From Lingula anatina (Eukaryota; Brachiopoda; Lingulata; Lingulida; Lingulidae), in NCBI RefSeq assembly GCF_001039355.2, contig NW_019774380.1, positions 119,176 through 183,175 on the forward strand: a stretch of DNA of 64,000 bases. Direction: 5' to 3'. The notes beneath the pieces are model-generated. The model saw only the letters and a program-made list of their open reading frames with translations, made no database searches and was not told the origin of the DNA. Shown here one piece after another: positions 1-11,877 of this stretch (position 1 is the first letter of the stretch; every line of letters starts with the position of its first letter). Made by a program: the position numbers and the translations under genes.

Positions 1-395
1 GTGGCTTAAAATTGACTGAACCATCTTCAACTAGAAGTGATAAAAAAAATCGAAACTCAACACTACAACTGACAACATCTAGGAGTGATTTCTGAAAGCT
101 ACTGAAAAAGTTTGCCATAGACTTCAAACTCTGGTTGAAGAAGAGCCACCCTTCCTGTGACTGAATAAAATCAAGTCTTCAGTCAAACATTTTCAAGTTA
201 AAACTATCAAGTTATTCTGCCCTCCTCATACAAAAAGTAAAATGTTAACACTTCATAGCAATTTTTAATAGGGTATTCATTTTTTTTAAATAAAACAAGT
301 GAAAATTAAGTCTATTGCACATAGAAGCAACATGTAACTATTTGCCGTGATAAAATAAATACACTGTACATGAGGTAGAGTAAAGCACCTTGCCC
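1..395 (-). other. Probable 3' UTR / downstream flank of the zinc-finger gene
   Basis: No coding sequence is visible. The stretch follows the stop codon of the minus-strand zinc-finger gene. A minus-strand ATTAAA (plus TTTAAT, 264-269) lies about 130 bases past the stop and is a possible poly(A) signal; this is weak evidence. Confidence 0.35.
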
Positions 396-3272
396 TTATT
401 CCATACCTTCAACTGAAAACTCTTCTACAACCTCCTGTCTGCTTAAGATAGTTTGTTTTCTACGACTTGAAGGAAACAAAGGAGAGACAGCATGGGTTAG
501 CATCTTTTCATAAGGGTCTTGACCATGGAGATATTTTCCTGTGGTCTCGGATGTATGGCATCCGCTGCTATCAAATTCAATGTCCTCCTGTAGGGGTTTG
601 GAAGACTCCAAGTCCGAGTCAGACATACTTTTATTTGTTTCTTTTTCTTCCTTTCTCTGTAATCTCATCTGATGTTCCAATATCTCAGATGAAATTGAAC
701 CACTGGTGTCATGGTCAAGATAGACCAATGGTTCATTAAAACTGCTGCTCCCCCTGGTATGGACAGGTAGTTCTGTACTTATTTCATTCATGGCATGGAA
801 TAGGTCTCTTGAATCCACGTTTCCTGAGTCAGACTCAATATCAAGATCTTTATTGTGTCCACTGTCCTTCCCCAGGTGCCTCAGGCTCATTTGAGTAAGT
901 GCTTTTTCTTTTTTAATCTTTTTTCTTTTCTTAACATCCACTGGCTTGAAAACGACCCTTCCACTGTCTAAGTGACTATGCCTGCTGAAGTCTAAAATTT
1001 CACATGCTCTGTCCTCACAACAGTACATTTTACTGGCTAATCTTGACTGCCGTTTATCCAAATTGACAATGACTGGCTCCCAATTGCAGTGAGTATCCAG
1101 GATGTGGCTTTTGACATCTATACCTAGAACAGACTTGTAATCACAGTAATAACACTTGTAACCTAAAGACCACCGTGACAGGACTTCACCTAACCTTCTC
1201 TGGTCCTCTTTTGCTTCATGTTCATGTGGCACATCCTCCCTTTCTGATTTATGTCTACCCTCTTGCTCGATTTCTTGAGCTGAGTCAAGAGAATAGAAGG
1301 GATTAGTTGGTTCTGCACTTATTTCATTCATGGTGTGGAATGAGTCTTCTGAATTTGAATCTTCCCCTCTTTTTCTTTTACCCAAAGTTACCTTTGTGTA
1401 AGCCCTTAGCTCCTCTTGGAAAGAATCCTTTGAACCTGAATCTAAGGTTTCTGAGTCAGATTCAACACCAAAGCCCTTTTCAGGTCCAATGCCACGTCTA
1501 AGGTTATTCCCACGGTCATCTCTCCTTCTTGGTTGGGTGAGTATTATTTCTTTTTTAATCCTGTTTCTCCTAACAATATCCGCACTTTGGAAAATAACCT
1601 GTCCATTTGAATGAATATGCTTGTTGAGGTTGAAAATGTCACAGGTTCTTTTCTTACAAAAAAACATTTTACTAGCTAATTTTCCCCGCAATCTATCCAA
1701 ATTGACCATTACTGGGTTGGAATTTATGTGAACATCCAAGATGTGCATTTTGATATCCATACTTTGCAAGGACTGGTAATCACAGTACTTACACTTATAA
1801 CCTAGAGAAGACTGTAATAGCCTCTCATCTGAAAAAAAGTTTCTCTGAACCTTTGTTGTTTCATATATATGTGGCACCCCTTGTGATTCACTTCTATCTT
1901 CTTGCACCATTTCTTGAGATTCAGAACTTTTCCAATCTTCCTCGTCTTGGTCAATTTTTATCAAACTCTCATTTACAATAATATCACAATCAGTGTCATT
2001 TGCTGAATCACTAAGTTCCATGTCAGGTTTCAGGAACTGATTTTGTCTTGCTTTCTTTTCAGGCTTTGTGAAATAAATATCTTCTGGTGTATGCCAGTGC
2101 ATCAAAGGACTAGCTATGTCACAATTTCTGTCCTCACAGAAATACGCCAACATGGACTGCTTGCGCTGACGTCTACGCAAATCCACCATGACTACCTCTC
2201 TGCCAGGGTGACATTCCAGAATGTGAACCTTCATTGGCATTTCTCGCATGGAGTTAAAATTGCAGTGCACACACAAATAACCATAGTTCCTTCCCATTAA
2301 TGTTCTTCTCTGTTCTATATAGTCTTCAAAGCTCTCTGCATATGTCGCCTCATTGCAGCTTGAAAGTTCCCCCTTTTCTGGACCATCACTGGCCAATGAC
2401 TCCTCAACCTGTTTCCCAAACCCTCCATTTTCACTTAGCAGCTCAGTTTCTTTTGCCTTGGTTGTTTCCTCATAAGCTATCAACACTTCTATGCCGTCAG
2501 CATTTAGCAGTTCTTCCTCTTCTTGGTCTCGCTCCAATGGATCTTCCATAATTGCAAGTTGCTCCAAAGCTGCATGACACATTATGTCTGTTGAATTATG
2601 GAATGCCTTGGCATGTCTCATAATTGTCTGTGCTCTGAGTGCCATGAAAAAGCAATTTGAATCAGGGCACAGGAACCACTTGCTCTGAGATTTTGTCACT
2701 GCCAGATCAACCAAAATAGGGGGTTGTGATGCATGGGCCACCTGCAAGTGGTTTTTTCCCTTCAAAAATGTGGGGAATTTTGCTGGACAATACCAACATG
2801 AAAAGTTCTGGATGGTTTGTGTTGTCATCAATGAAGTACGGGAGGCAAAGGCCTGGCAATTTGTCTGGTGTCCTTTATACATGTCTATTCCCATTTTAAT
2901 ACTTTTCTTGCCACAGCAACACATTTGAAATTTATGTTCTGGGCGGCAAGTCTTTGGAGCCAAAATCCACAAGCAAATTTCTGGAAATCTTCTGTGTGCA
3001 TAACGATGCCTGTAAGTTGTAGTCAAGAGGCGACCGCATATTTCACAAAACAGGTAAGAATTCCCCGAATCCATTGCTTTAAAAAAATTGCGGGTGCCCA
3101 TATATTTGAGTTGCTTTTCAGATTTCAGTAATTTCCCTGCCAGAGCATTGCCTTCCTTGGTAAAGTAAGTGCTCTGACCTTGACCATGAATGTTACTGTC
3201 ACCCTTGCTGACAAGACTGCAATCATCAGAATCCTCTGGAAATTGTACTGACTTGTCCAATTTGCCCAACAA
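396..3272 (-). CDS. Terminal exon of a large multi-zinc-finger protein
   Basis: This 958-codon open exon ends in a stop at 396. It begins just after a good acceptor (TTGTTTTAG at 3273-3281), so the TTG at its 5' end is an internal Leu codon and not a start. It encodes at least three copies of a ~60-residue module: a C2H2 finger (YKCxYCDYxS...KxHILDxH), then a VMVNLD-type strand, then a second Cys pair ending CDI...HxH. The modules lie near plus positions 2100-2300, 1600-1830 and 950-1170. Two more diverged Cys/His clusters lie near 2700-3060. Acidic, Ser-rich linkers separate them. The paired layout recalls chromatin-associated zinc-finger proteins such as ADNP and ZNF462, but I recognise no ortholog. 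A nuclear DNA- or chromatin-binding role is inferred. The upstream exon at 3711-5818 joins in phase 0. Confidence 0.8.
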   Translation of the reverse strand: MLGKLDKSVQFPEDSDDCSLVSKGDSNIHGQGQSTYFTKEGNALAGKLLKSEKQLKYMGTRNFFKAMDSGNSYLFCEICGRLLTTTYRHRYAHRRFPEICLWILAPKTCRPEHKFQMCCCGKKSIKMGIDMYKGHQTNCQAFASRTSLMTTQTIQNFSCWYCPAKFPTFLKGKNHLQVAHASQPPILVDLAVTKSQSKWFLCPDSNCFFMALRAQTIMRHAKAFHNSTDIMCHAALEQLAIMEDPLERDQEEEELLNADGIEVLIAYEETTKAKETELLSENGGFGKQVEESLASDGPEKGELSSCNEATYAESFEDYIEQRRTLMGRNYGYLCVHCNFNSMREMPMKVHILECHPGREVVMVDLRRRQRKQSMLAYFCEDRNCDIASPLMHWHTPEDIYFTKPEKKARQNQFLKPDMELSDSANDTDCDIIVNESLIKIDQDEEDWKSSESQEMVQEDRSESQGVPHIYETTKVQRNFFSDERLLQSSLGYKCKYCDYQSLQSMDIKMHILDVHINSNPVMVNLDRLRGKLASKMFFCKKRTCDIFNLNKHIHSNGQVIFQSADIVRRNRIKKEIILTQPRRRDDRGNNLRRGIGPEKGFGVESDSETLDSGSKDSFQEELRAYTKVTLGKRKRGEDSNSEDSFHTMNEISAEPTNPFYSLDSAQEIEQEGRHKSEREDVPHEHEAKEDQRRLGEVLSRWSLGYKCYYCDYKSVLGIDVKSHILDTHCNWEPVIVNLDKRQSRLASKMYCCEDRACEILDFSRHSHLDSGRVVFKPVDVKKRKKIKKEKALTQMSLRHLGKDSGHNKDLDIESDSGNVDSRDLFHAMNEISTELPVHTRGSSSFNEPLVYLDHDTSGSISSEILEHQMRLQRKEEKETNKSMSDSDLESSKPLQEDIEFDSSGCHTSETTGKYLHGQDPYEKMLTHAVSPLFPSSRRKQTILSRQEVVEEFSVEGME

Positions 3273-3710
3273 CTAAAACAAGAAGGTATAGACATCATAA
3301 CTGCCTACATACAGCCATTTGTGTTTGAATCAAGTTACACAGAATTTGTCCACACTACAAGGACATACAATAGTGATGTACATAGTTCACATCTAATTAA
3401 TGAAAGTGTTTATAGCAGTGTGCATGGGATGGGGGGTGAGAAGGACCATTATTCAGCAAATATTAGTTTATAAATGTCACCATAAGTCATTGAAATATAC
3501 ATTTTTAAATTCTAATATAAAAAACTACATATAATAATCATGTATTTATGAATGGGCAACTTTTTTGAATAGTTACGTTAAAATTTGAAAGCTCTCTCCC
3601 GAGACCCCAGTTATTTTTGCTGCGGAAAAAAGACTAACAATCATAAGGGACAATAAAATACGAGCAGAAAAGATGAATAGCAACAACAACTAACTCTTAG
3701 ACCATCTCAC

Positions 3711-5818
3711 CTTATCTCTTACTTCAGATCCATCATCTCCAGAATCTTCATCATTTGTGTTAGTTTGAGCTTCCTCGTGTATTTTAACCATGGCCTTCTC
3801 CTTGGCTTTTCTTGGATGTGCCCTACTCCAAATCTTTGGTGGATTTTCCACTTTATTTTGAACACATGAAAACGCTGATTGCACTCCACTTTTGGTAGTT
3901 GGGATAATTTTCACAACTGACATAGTTCTACCTGTTCTGACTGCATGCACTAAAAAACTTGGAGCCGTTGCAGAACTTGAAACTGCTGGTTTTGTTTTCA
4001 TTCCAGCCTCACTTAAGTCACCACTGTGGTCATGTTTTGGAAGTACCTTTTCTTCCTTTGTTGGATTACTCTTTGACATATCATCTTGTTTTTGACCTTC
4101 CCCTGATAGGCTTCGAACATCACTGATCACCAAAGGCAGTGGTTCATCTTTGGAGGAATCAGTTAAAGAAACTTGCAATGGGGAGGTGTCTGTCTGGTTT
4201 GTTTGCTCCGTGGATGTCAAGAAGGATGGTGGCAGGGTGTCTTTCTGATGCAAATTGCGTATTAGTAAAACCGGCACCGGCTGGTTGGGTATGTTGCTTG
4301 AAGCAACCTTAGTTAATACTGCTACATTGTTCCCTGAAGGTGTAGTCTGTTTCACAGCCTTCCAGGTGACCAACTGCTCAGACTTTGCAACATCTTGTGA
4401 TTCCTGTTCCGGTTTATCAGCACCTTGGGTTTCCTGAGCTGGCTTATCTACACTGCCCTCCCTCTGCACTGTGGAAATGCTTTCCTTGTTTTCAGGAATG
4501 ATGCCTTCTCTCCTTTGACCGACATGTATGGACATGTATTTGCTTTGTGCAAGGGTGTTTGTATCAGTTTGTAGTTGGTCCATGAGCTGAAAGCCAATGT
4601 CCTTTACAGGCTCTATATTTCTCTTTACATAAGTGAAATGCTGTGGATTGGTTTGATTAGGCTCTGGGCCACTGTGGTCCCTTGTGATAGTTGTGGTTGG
4701 TTTGAACCTGTTCAATATTTTCATCTGTGGGTCTTTTACTTCATATTTTGTTAAATCACTGTCACTGTCTGAAATCAAGTATAGCTTGGTTTTGTCATTC
4801 TTTGCTGTTAGTATTTTCTTAATTCTTCTTGTGATTTCGTTATGCGATACTGCTGAGGTCACCTCTGACTGTGAGGTTTCACTGTTGTTCACTCTCATAT
4901 TCCCTTCAACAGATCCAACATCATCATTGTTGGAACAACTAACTGGAATTGCCTGTGCTGCCACAGATGAACTGGTATCATCATTTGAAACTGCCTGTAC
5001 TGTGACTGGAGAATTATTGTCCACTAATAGTGACTGCACTGGCTGAGATATTGAATCTGGTTTCAATGCAGTTTTTTGATGCAGGATCACATATATCTTT
5101 GGCTTCTTTCTCAATATACGAGGCCTTCTATCTTCTTTAGGGTCATCCTCTGTCGTCAAAAATGAATATAGAGTCCTGTTTTTTCTTTGAAGATTACTTG
5201 GGAATATTTTTGAGCTTACAGTCATCTCAGTACTTTGACAATTCATTTCTTTGGTCTCTGGTTTTCTCTTCAGTACGTTTGGTTTTTGATCACTGTCATC
5301 TTGTGATTGTTGCATATCAGTCTCACTTTCAACAGTTTTAGGTATGTCAGAAATGGGCAGGCCTGGAGAATGTGCTACTTTTGGAACATCTACAGACTGT
5401 GGCTTCATGAAACTAGGGCAAAAGCTTTGCATCAAATTTTCACTTTTAGATTCATCAGTCCTCTGACGTTTATCACCCATTGTTTCTTCACTTAAATAAG
5501 CTGAAGTGACTGGAACCTGGTTTACAGCCACGGTCATTATTGATTTCTCCTGGTTGTCGCCATTACTGCCACTACCATTTTCTGCCAACAGTGCTGGCTG
5601 ATGTAGACTCATTTCATCACAACACTCTGTGTTGAGCAGACTGCTGGTCTCAGATTTTGGCACCAGTAAGGGGGAGGTTTGTTCCAGTAATCCACAGCCT
5701 CCTTCCGTCTTTTCAGACTTTGGCTCCAGCAGGGGGGACCTTTGCTCCAACACATCAAGTTTGCAGTCATCTTCCTCCTCTTCACTGGTGCTTACATGTC
5801 CACTTGATTGCCCCCTCC
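3711..5818 (-). CDS. Internal exon of the same zinc-finger gene, disordered N-terminal part
   Basis: A 2108-base exon is bounded by an acceptor (TTTTACTTTCAG, 5819-5830) and a donor (GATAAG/GTGAGA, cut after 3711). Splicing across the 438-base intron to 3272 keeps the frame (phase 0), which ties it to the finger exon and gives a protein of at least 1660 residues. The acceptor needs one base from an earlier exon, so the true start lies further upstream and was not found; the GTG at 5753 is not a start. The sequence is Ser/Thr/Gln/Glu rich and looks disordered. Two near-repeats (LEQ.SPLL.PKSE) stand near the 5' end, and another short repeat (DKPxQExQ) lies near 4390-4450. A basic patch (RRPRILRKKPKIYVI) is the only ordered-looking stretch. 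No known domain is seen. Confidence 0.72.
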
Positions 5819-6488
5819 CTGAAAGTAAAAATACTCTGATTTGTGCTGGGTTCAGTTGAATCTCTGTAAGTCAAGCATACTTTTATCTTCAGCCTTCATC
5901 ACAAAATATTACTTTTCTGGGACCATCTATTTCCATTTGTAAACCCTGCTTAGATTAGTTCAAAGGACTTTCGATAATCCTCAGGCTTTCCAAGTCCGGC
6001 CATTCCCTTTTTCTCTCTTTGCTTAGGCAATTCTGAATAATGAGTAACCTTCTTCTTTGCAATAAAAAACAATAAATACAACATTTAGAATAACTGGGGT
6101 TTTGAAATTCGTAGACAGTTTTAATTTATTTATTAAATAATCTAAATGTTGTGTTTCAAGTGTTTCACTTTTATTCATATTATTTTCATTATTATTTTAA
6201 ACCCTTTTTCCCCTTTTTACACTTTTGAATAGTAGGAAATTGAATAATTACACAACAGCTTTTTAAAAATTGACCCCAAAAGAAAAGATGACAATATTCT
6301 GCAAGAAAAATCAGAATTAACAAGACAATAAATTTCATTCAGCAACTCTGTGATTTATTTCCATACGATATCAACTGTTACATGATCTCTGCAAAGAATT
6401 TACAAACTCTAGTCATATTTCAATATCAACTCTCACAAGTGCAACCCAAAATTATTACCAACAAGAATAACAATAAACAACAATAAAT

Positions 6489-6665
6489 TTACTGGCCTTC
6501 AAAATCATAACAAAGAATTTCTTTTACCTTAAATATTCTACTCATTTTACCAGTTGCCAATGCCATACCAATGTGTCCATACTGACCACATATTCCATTA
6601 CCAATTTTGATTATCTGAGGCCTGTTTTGCAAAGTAAAGTTCACACCAAAAGTTGGTCTCATCAT
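6489..6665 (-). CDS. Short ORF (58 aa) or missed exon, unrecognised
   Basis: An ATG-to-stop frame of 58 codons starts MMRPTFGVNF and contains IKIGNGICGQYGHIGMA, whose composition looks more protein-like than the AT-rich surroundings. Three GT donors inside it leave phase 1 (for example AACTG/GTAAAA), which would fit the acceptor of the zinc-finger exon at 5818, so it could be that gene's first coding exon. It could equally be chance. I do not recognise the peptide. Confidence 0.2.
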   Translation of the reverse strand: MMRPTFGVNFTLQNRPQIIKIGNGICGQYGHIGMALATGKMSRIFKVKEILCYDFEGQ

Positions 6666-7867
6666 TTAGACAAAACCAAGTCTACTTATATGAAATATTG
6701 TGTCTGTTAAATAATGGTCAAGACATAGCTGACACTACAGTCCAACAGCTACTTTGTGTTAAATAATAACTACGATTTAACCAGAAATGAAGTGGAACTA
6801 AATTTTGGCTAAAAAAATCAAGACCAATTTTCAGTCTCAACTTATTTTGTGAAAACTTGGGGGTACTATTGGTAAATCATCACAAAAATGCATCAAAGAT
6901 GCATTCAGCTGAGCACCGAACCCCCTCCACCTCTTCAAATTCTAAATAGAAGAATCTGTCCCTGTTCCCTTCTGAAAGGGAAATGTTTCACACAAGCCCC
7001 TTCGAATATATTACCACAAATAATAACATTTTCCCAAAAATTCTTTTTCTGATGGGAGGGGGGGGAGGACAAGGGCAGGAAAAGAAGAACGAGCCCCTTG
7101 CCTCATATCCTAGATACACCATGTCAATAACATTGGCAACCTTAAATATCTCTTTTACAGGGAAGCTGCAAAATATTCTATTTTATGTCATTCTCATTTT
7201 TTTTTTTATTTTACTATATACACCTCTGAATTCTCATCTATCATCATGATCAAACTGTAGCCTTCTTAATCACTACAGAAAAGAATATTCTTTATCATCA
7301 TATATATATCCCGGTTACTGAAAATGAACGAAAATTAATAAAGTTTGACCCTTGCATCCATACGCAGTAATATAAATCTTATTGACATCTATCTACAGAA
7401 TATAATATTGAATACAAAATATACCAGTGCAACAAAAATAATAACATATGCTTAAATGTGTCAATCCTAACTCTAAATCTTAGCATCTCAAACAAAGTCA
7501 GGGGTCTAGATAATAACAATCAAATTTAAATGAAGTTTTATGCTCCAGCAAACTTTTTAAAAAATTTCCATGAAATCTGGTTTACAATGGAATATGAAAA
7601 GAAAGTCAACATCCTTTTGTTGCTTTAGCAGGGAACAACATATAACCACAAACTGATTTCTAAGTTTCTGCCGCAGAATACAGTTAATAGCTGTTAATAC
7701 CTGAGCCAAAAGTTTAATGCCCATAATTCATGAATCCTGAAAAATATAGTATTGAGCAATATAACATCTCACACACTGCAAAAGCTGTGCCAACATGCTA
7801 AGAATTTCTTCACCTGAAGGTGGAAATGAAACAGCCAGACAAAACATGGTCAAATATGTCATAAAAT

Positions 7868-8214
7868 TTAAAGGGATAACAACTCTTCGTAGGGATCTAT
7901 ATTTCACAATTAATACATTGTGAACAACTCACAGAAATATTATATAAATTATTCTATTTTACCACAGCAGTTACAGCAATACATCTGAAATCTGTGCTTG
8001 CCATCTGACCATGTGACCTCCATAGATGGCTATACTCTATAATAATCCCTTAAGAGATTATTACAGAAAAAAAAAAAATTTTTTTAGAAAAAAAAAAAGA
8101 ACTAACTTTGAATGTAGAAATGGATTCATTAACCATTGGTAAGTATGGGAAAACTGCTTTTTACCCCAGGAAAATTCATTTTATGGCCAAAATGAACAGT
8201 TGTTATCCCTTTAA
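7868..8214. mobile_element. MITE, GGGATAAC family, copy 1
   Basis: A 347-bp element has terminal inverted repeats of about 20 bp: TTAAAGGGATAACAACTCTT at the left, and the reverse complement of TTAAAGGGATAACAACTGTT at the right. The interior has a palindrome around CTTAAGAG and an A-tract/T-tract. It carries no coding capacity. Copies 2 and 3 are at 17511-17845 and 45623-45953. Ends in TTAA may include a TA or TTAA target duplication. Confidence 0.8.
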
Positions 8215-11200
8215 CTTCATTAATTCTTTATTAAAGCCATGATCAATGATCCTGAAGTTTAGGTCAGGTAAATGACCTAATGAACCATGATCTTCACATT
8301 GCAACCTGCTGTGCAATTTCACTTTCTGAAATTTATCAGTGTGTGAGGGTTGGTATCATTTATAATGAAACTTTGAGGTAGCAACGTAAGACAAATGCAA
8401 TAGAAAAGACTAGCTGCAACTGTGTATAAAACATCAACTTCAGTAAATTATCACAAAGACGTTGAAATGTATAGATTGATTTCTCCAGTTGTAGTGTCAA
8501 ACAATAAAAGAATGAAAAAATCAAACCCCTAACTGGACAAAACACACACACACAGACTTCTTCAGGGAACCTGAACTAGGATAATTATTCAATCTTTTCA
8601 ATGGGGAAAAATTTCAAATTTTATAGATACTGTATTTTTTAGTCATAATTTCTAAAAATAAAAACATCCCTTGAGTGGTAGCAACAAAATTAATAAGCAG
8701 GTTACACTACGGTTCTATTCCATGCAGTAAAAGCACCGCCAATGCCATATAGAAATATATTTTGATTACAAAATTATGTATCTGAAAGTTTAATAACATT
8801 TGCCCATTGAAAAAATCCAGTAATTACAATAACTGTCACAGTGGCCATGTTACAAACAAAAGACCGCATTTCCAATTCCACAATTGTTCCAAGTAGTATC
8901 CACATCACAATATTAATAACACTTCTTAGCAGCCTACCACATTTGTTTTGCTCAAACATTTTGTGATCAAACGTGTATCATGGCCCAACACTAAGAGCTG
9001 GGAGATGCCCCCTATCATAATTTTAAAAGGATCATTTGTGATGCCTCGATTATTGAAAGCTGTTCACTGGATTACATTATGAATCTGTAATCCAGACAAC
9101 AATGATTTGGTGATATCCAAAATCCAAGAAATGTTTGTAAATAGCCCCATACATTATGATCTCTCAATCCATTACAATACATTAATACAGGGGTGGGGAA
9201 CTAAAGCAGACTTCATCAACACAAATGCCATTCAATAACTATGAAAACAATGTTCTTAACACAAATAGCCCAAACTATATACACACAATGCCTCTCTATA
9301 TACAAATAATATGGGGAATCACTCCTCTCTCTATATATAATCATCTACCAATACAATTTACTTAATATTTAATATGTACATCATCTACCTTACAGGTGCT
9401 TTCGTCTTTATTTATCCACTATTGATCAATTGAGTGAAAATTTGTTATTTTGTCTTCAGTGCTGACACAGACAGCTGATATCCATTTTCTAATTATACAA
9501 ATTAACAATCAGGACAAAAACACTACCTAATAGTATCTACTATTAAGCTTTCCTGAGGTTTAGTCCCAATAGTTGGCAACTTCTTCATTTTCAAATCTCC
9601 ATATGCACAGCAAGAATTATCCATGAAAATGTGGAAATGAAAAAATTGGTCCTAAGTTGTCTTTAAGACTTGGCTATGATCAAGCCCAATTCTTTGCATA
9701 GCAGTATAACACAATCAAATAAATAAATAAATAAAAATAGCAATGAAAATCCTCATTATAACAGACAATCTTTCCATTATAGATTATTGTACCTGGTTAA
9801 TATGCAATCCTGACTGTTTCAAATACAATATACTTGACTATGAAGTAAATCACCATTCTTTTTCAATCTATTGTGTATATAATTTTACAGATACCAAGGT
9901 CCATACTACAATTAATTGTCATTTTCATTCATTTAGAATATTCTTTGTTGAAATCCATATTGCTTTTTGTACTTCTTTACAATATTATGAGTAATCATTA
10001 TTTTATATATATATCTGGAGATATTTTCTGGGAATCACACAGTCAAGATTTCTCTAAGATAAACATGTTTCTAACTACTCCCTGCATAAATACATGTATA
10101 TATTTATATAAAGCCTATTTCAATATAAATGTACTGGCATAATAGTTCTCTTTCTTACTGGCCTATTCCTGAATAAAATGGCAACATAACAGATGTTTAG
10201 ATCAAATAGTCAAGTTCATTGTTTCAAAAACAAAAGCTGACATCTATGTAGTTTCAAAAAATAATAATCAAATAAAAAAAATTAACTTTTAATATTTTGG
10301 CAGATCTATACTCACAACTCTTAAAAAATATGACTTCATGCTTCATTTTACTTACATTTACCACTCTTGCATCTCTATCATCAATTCTCTTATCTTTCCA
10401 TTATGTATGCCAAAGAAGCACATAACACTATTACAGCATACTTCTACAGGTGCTTCAAATTAAAGCTCCTTTCAATTTCTTCGATTATGTCGTGCACTAT
10501 CATTTTATCACCACATCTTACCATACCTTAAAGTCAATATTATGTTCCTTTCATTTTTCAAGTTTTCAAAAGGCAATTTTCCTCAGTGGTTGGCGGATGT
10601 TCTTCACAACTTACTATAAATGAATCATTGACAGACTGTCTAAACTATGTGCCTATATGAAAATGACAAATATAATAAAGGCTGAAATAATTTGCATAAA
10701 ATGGGTTAAGTTTCTTCACACTTCATAGCAAGGAGCGAAATATTCTTCAAACTTAAATTAAATGGATGAAATTTCTCCACATCCCAAAACATGTTTGAAA
10801 ATGTTCTTTAACTTTTAATTCCCAATATAATGGATGAATTCCTCTATATTACTGAATCTGACAAATATTGTCCACATAGAATAAAATGAGAAATGTGCCC
10901 TTTATTTCATTATGTTTTAATCTAACAATAAACTACTTTCAAACTGAAGGCAAAGGAGGTTGTGGGGAGGGGGGGGGGGGTCATATTAAAATAAAGTTGA
11001 CCAACAATCATAATACCATTTGAACCTGCTATGTTTAACATATATTACTGATGTAATATGGACCTTTCCAAGGTTTGTTATACTAAGAAACAAAACAAGT
11101 GAGTCAAAAAAAAGATTAAATGTATAACTTAAAAGACTGACTATGGCAACGGTAAAAATGGGTCTAGAAAATGCAGTCACTTAAGGTTAGTTTCTGAGGC

Positions 11201-11877
11201 ACTGAAAAGTGAAGTCCGGGTATAATAATGAGCTTACAATAACGGGCTGAAAATACAGCGTGTTCAATAGAATTTTGCATTATCTCTTACATTATACTCC
11301 AATAATTGTATCAATATGAAAAATATCAGACTTTGCTTGAGCAAGATCTGCACTACCTTAACAACCCTTTTGTTTAGGAAACATCTATTCAGAATTTTTT
11401 GTGGTAAAAATGAAAATCTATGCAAATCTTTCAACAATGCAACCAAATGTATATATGATACAACTTAACCATTTAAACTGACCATATTGTATAGTATATA
11501 AATTACAGTAAATGCAAGTATAAAAAATTGACTTTCAAATAAGTTAACAGCTTGAACTGCAAATTATTACAGTTCAATCTCAAGTATATTTTGATATATG
11601 TACTGCGTGTTATTTTATTTGTGACAGGAAGGTTGTTTATGTCTACCATTTCAATCTGTATAAGACATGTCTGGCTTCACTCCATTTCCATTTTTGAAGA
11701 ATTTATTTTATTTTAACCTTAGTAAAAAGGAAGAAAAAAAAGGAAGCAAGTCAAAGGGCAAATGTTGGACAAAGGGTGTAAAGAAGTTGAATTAAGACTC
11801 TCCTTACACCCAAATCTCATTAATTCTGGGTGAAATTTGATAACAAAGACATAACTATGAATATAAAAACTGGTCGA

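Larger units (their letters stand above)
5819..11877. other. Six-kilobase AT-rich stretch without a confident gene
   Basis: It should hold the 5' exon(s) of the zinc-finger gene and the 3' UTR of the IRF-transposase gene, both minus strand. Visible items are a MITE at 7868-8214, a short ORF at 6489-6665, a G-run near 10967-10980 and a minus-strand AATAAA (plus TTTATT, 11614-11619) about 260 bases past the transposase stop, a possible poly(A) signal. No long coding signal is seen on either strand. Confidence 0.5.
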
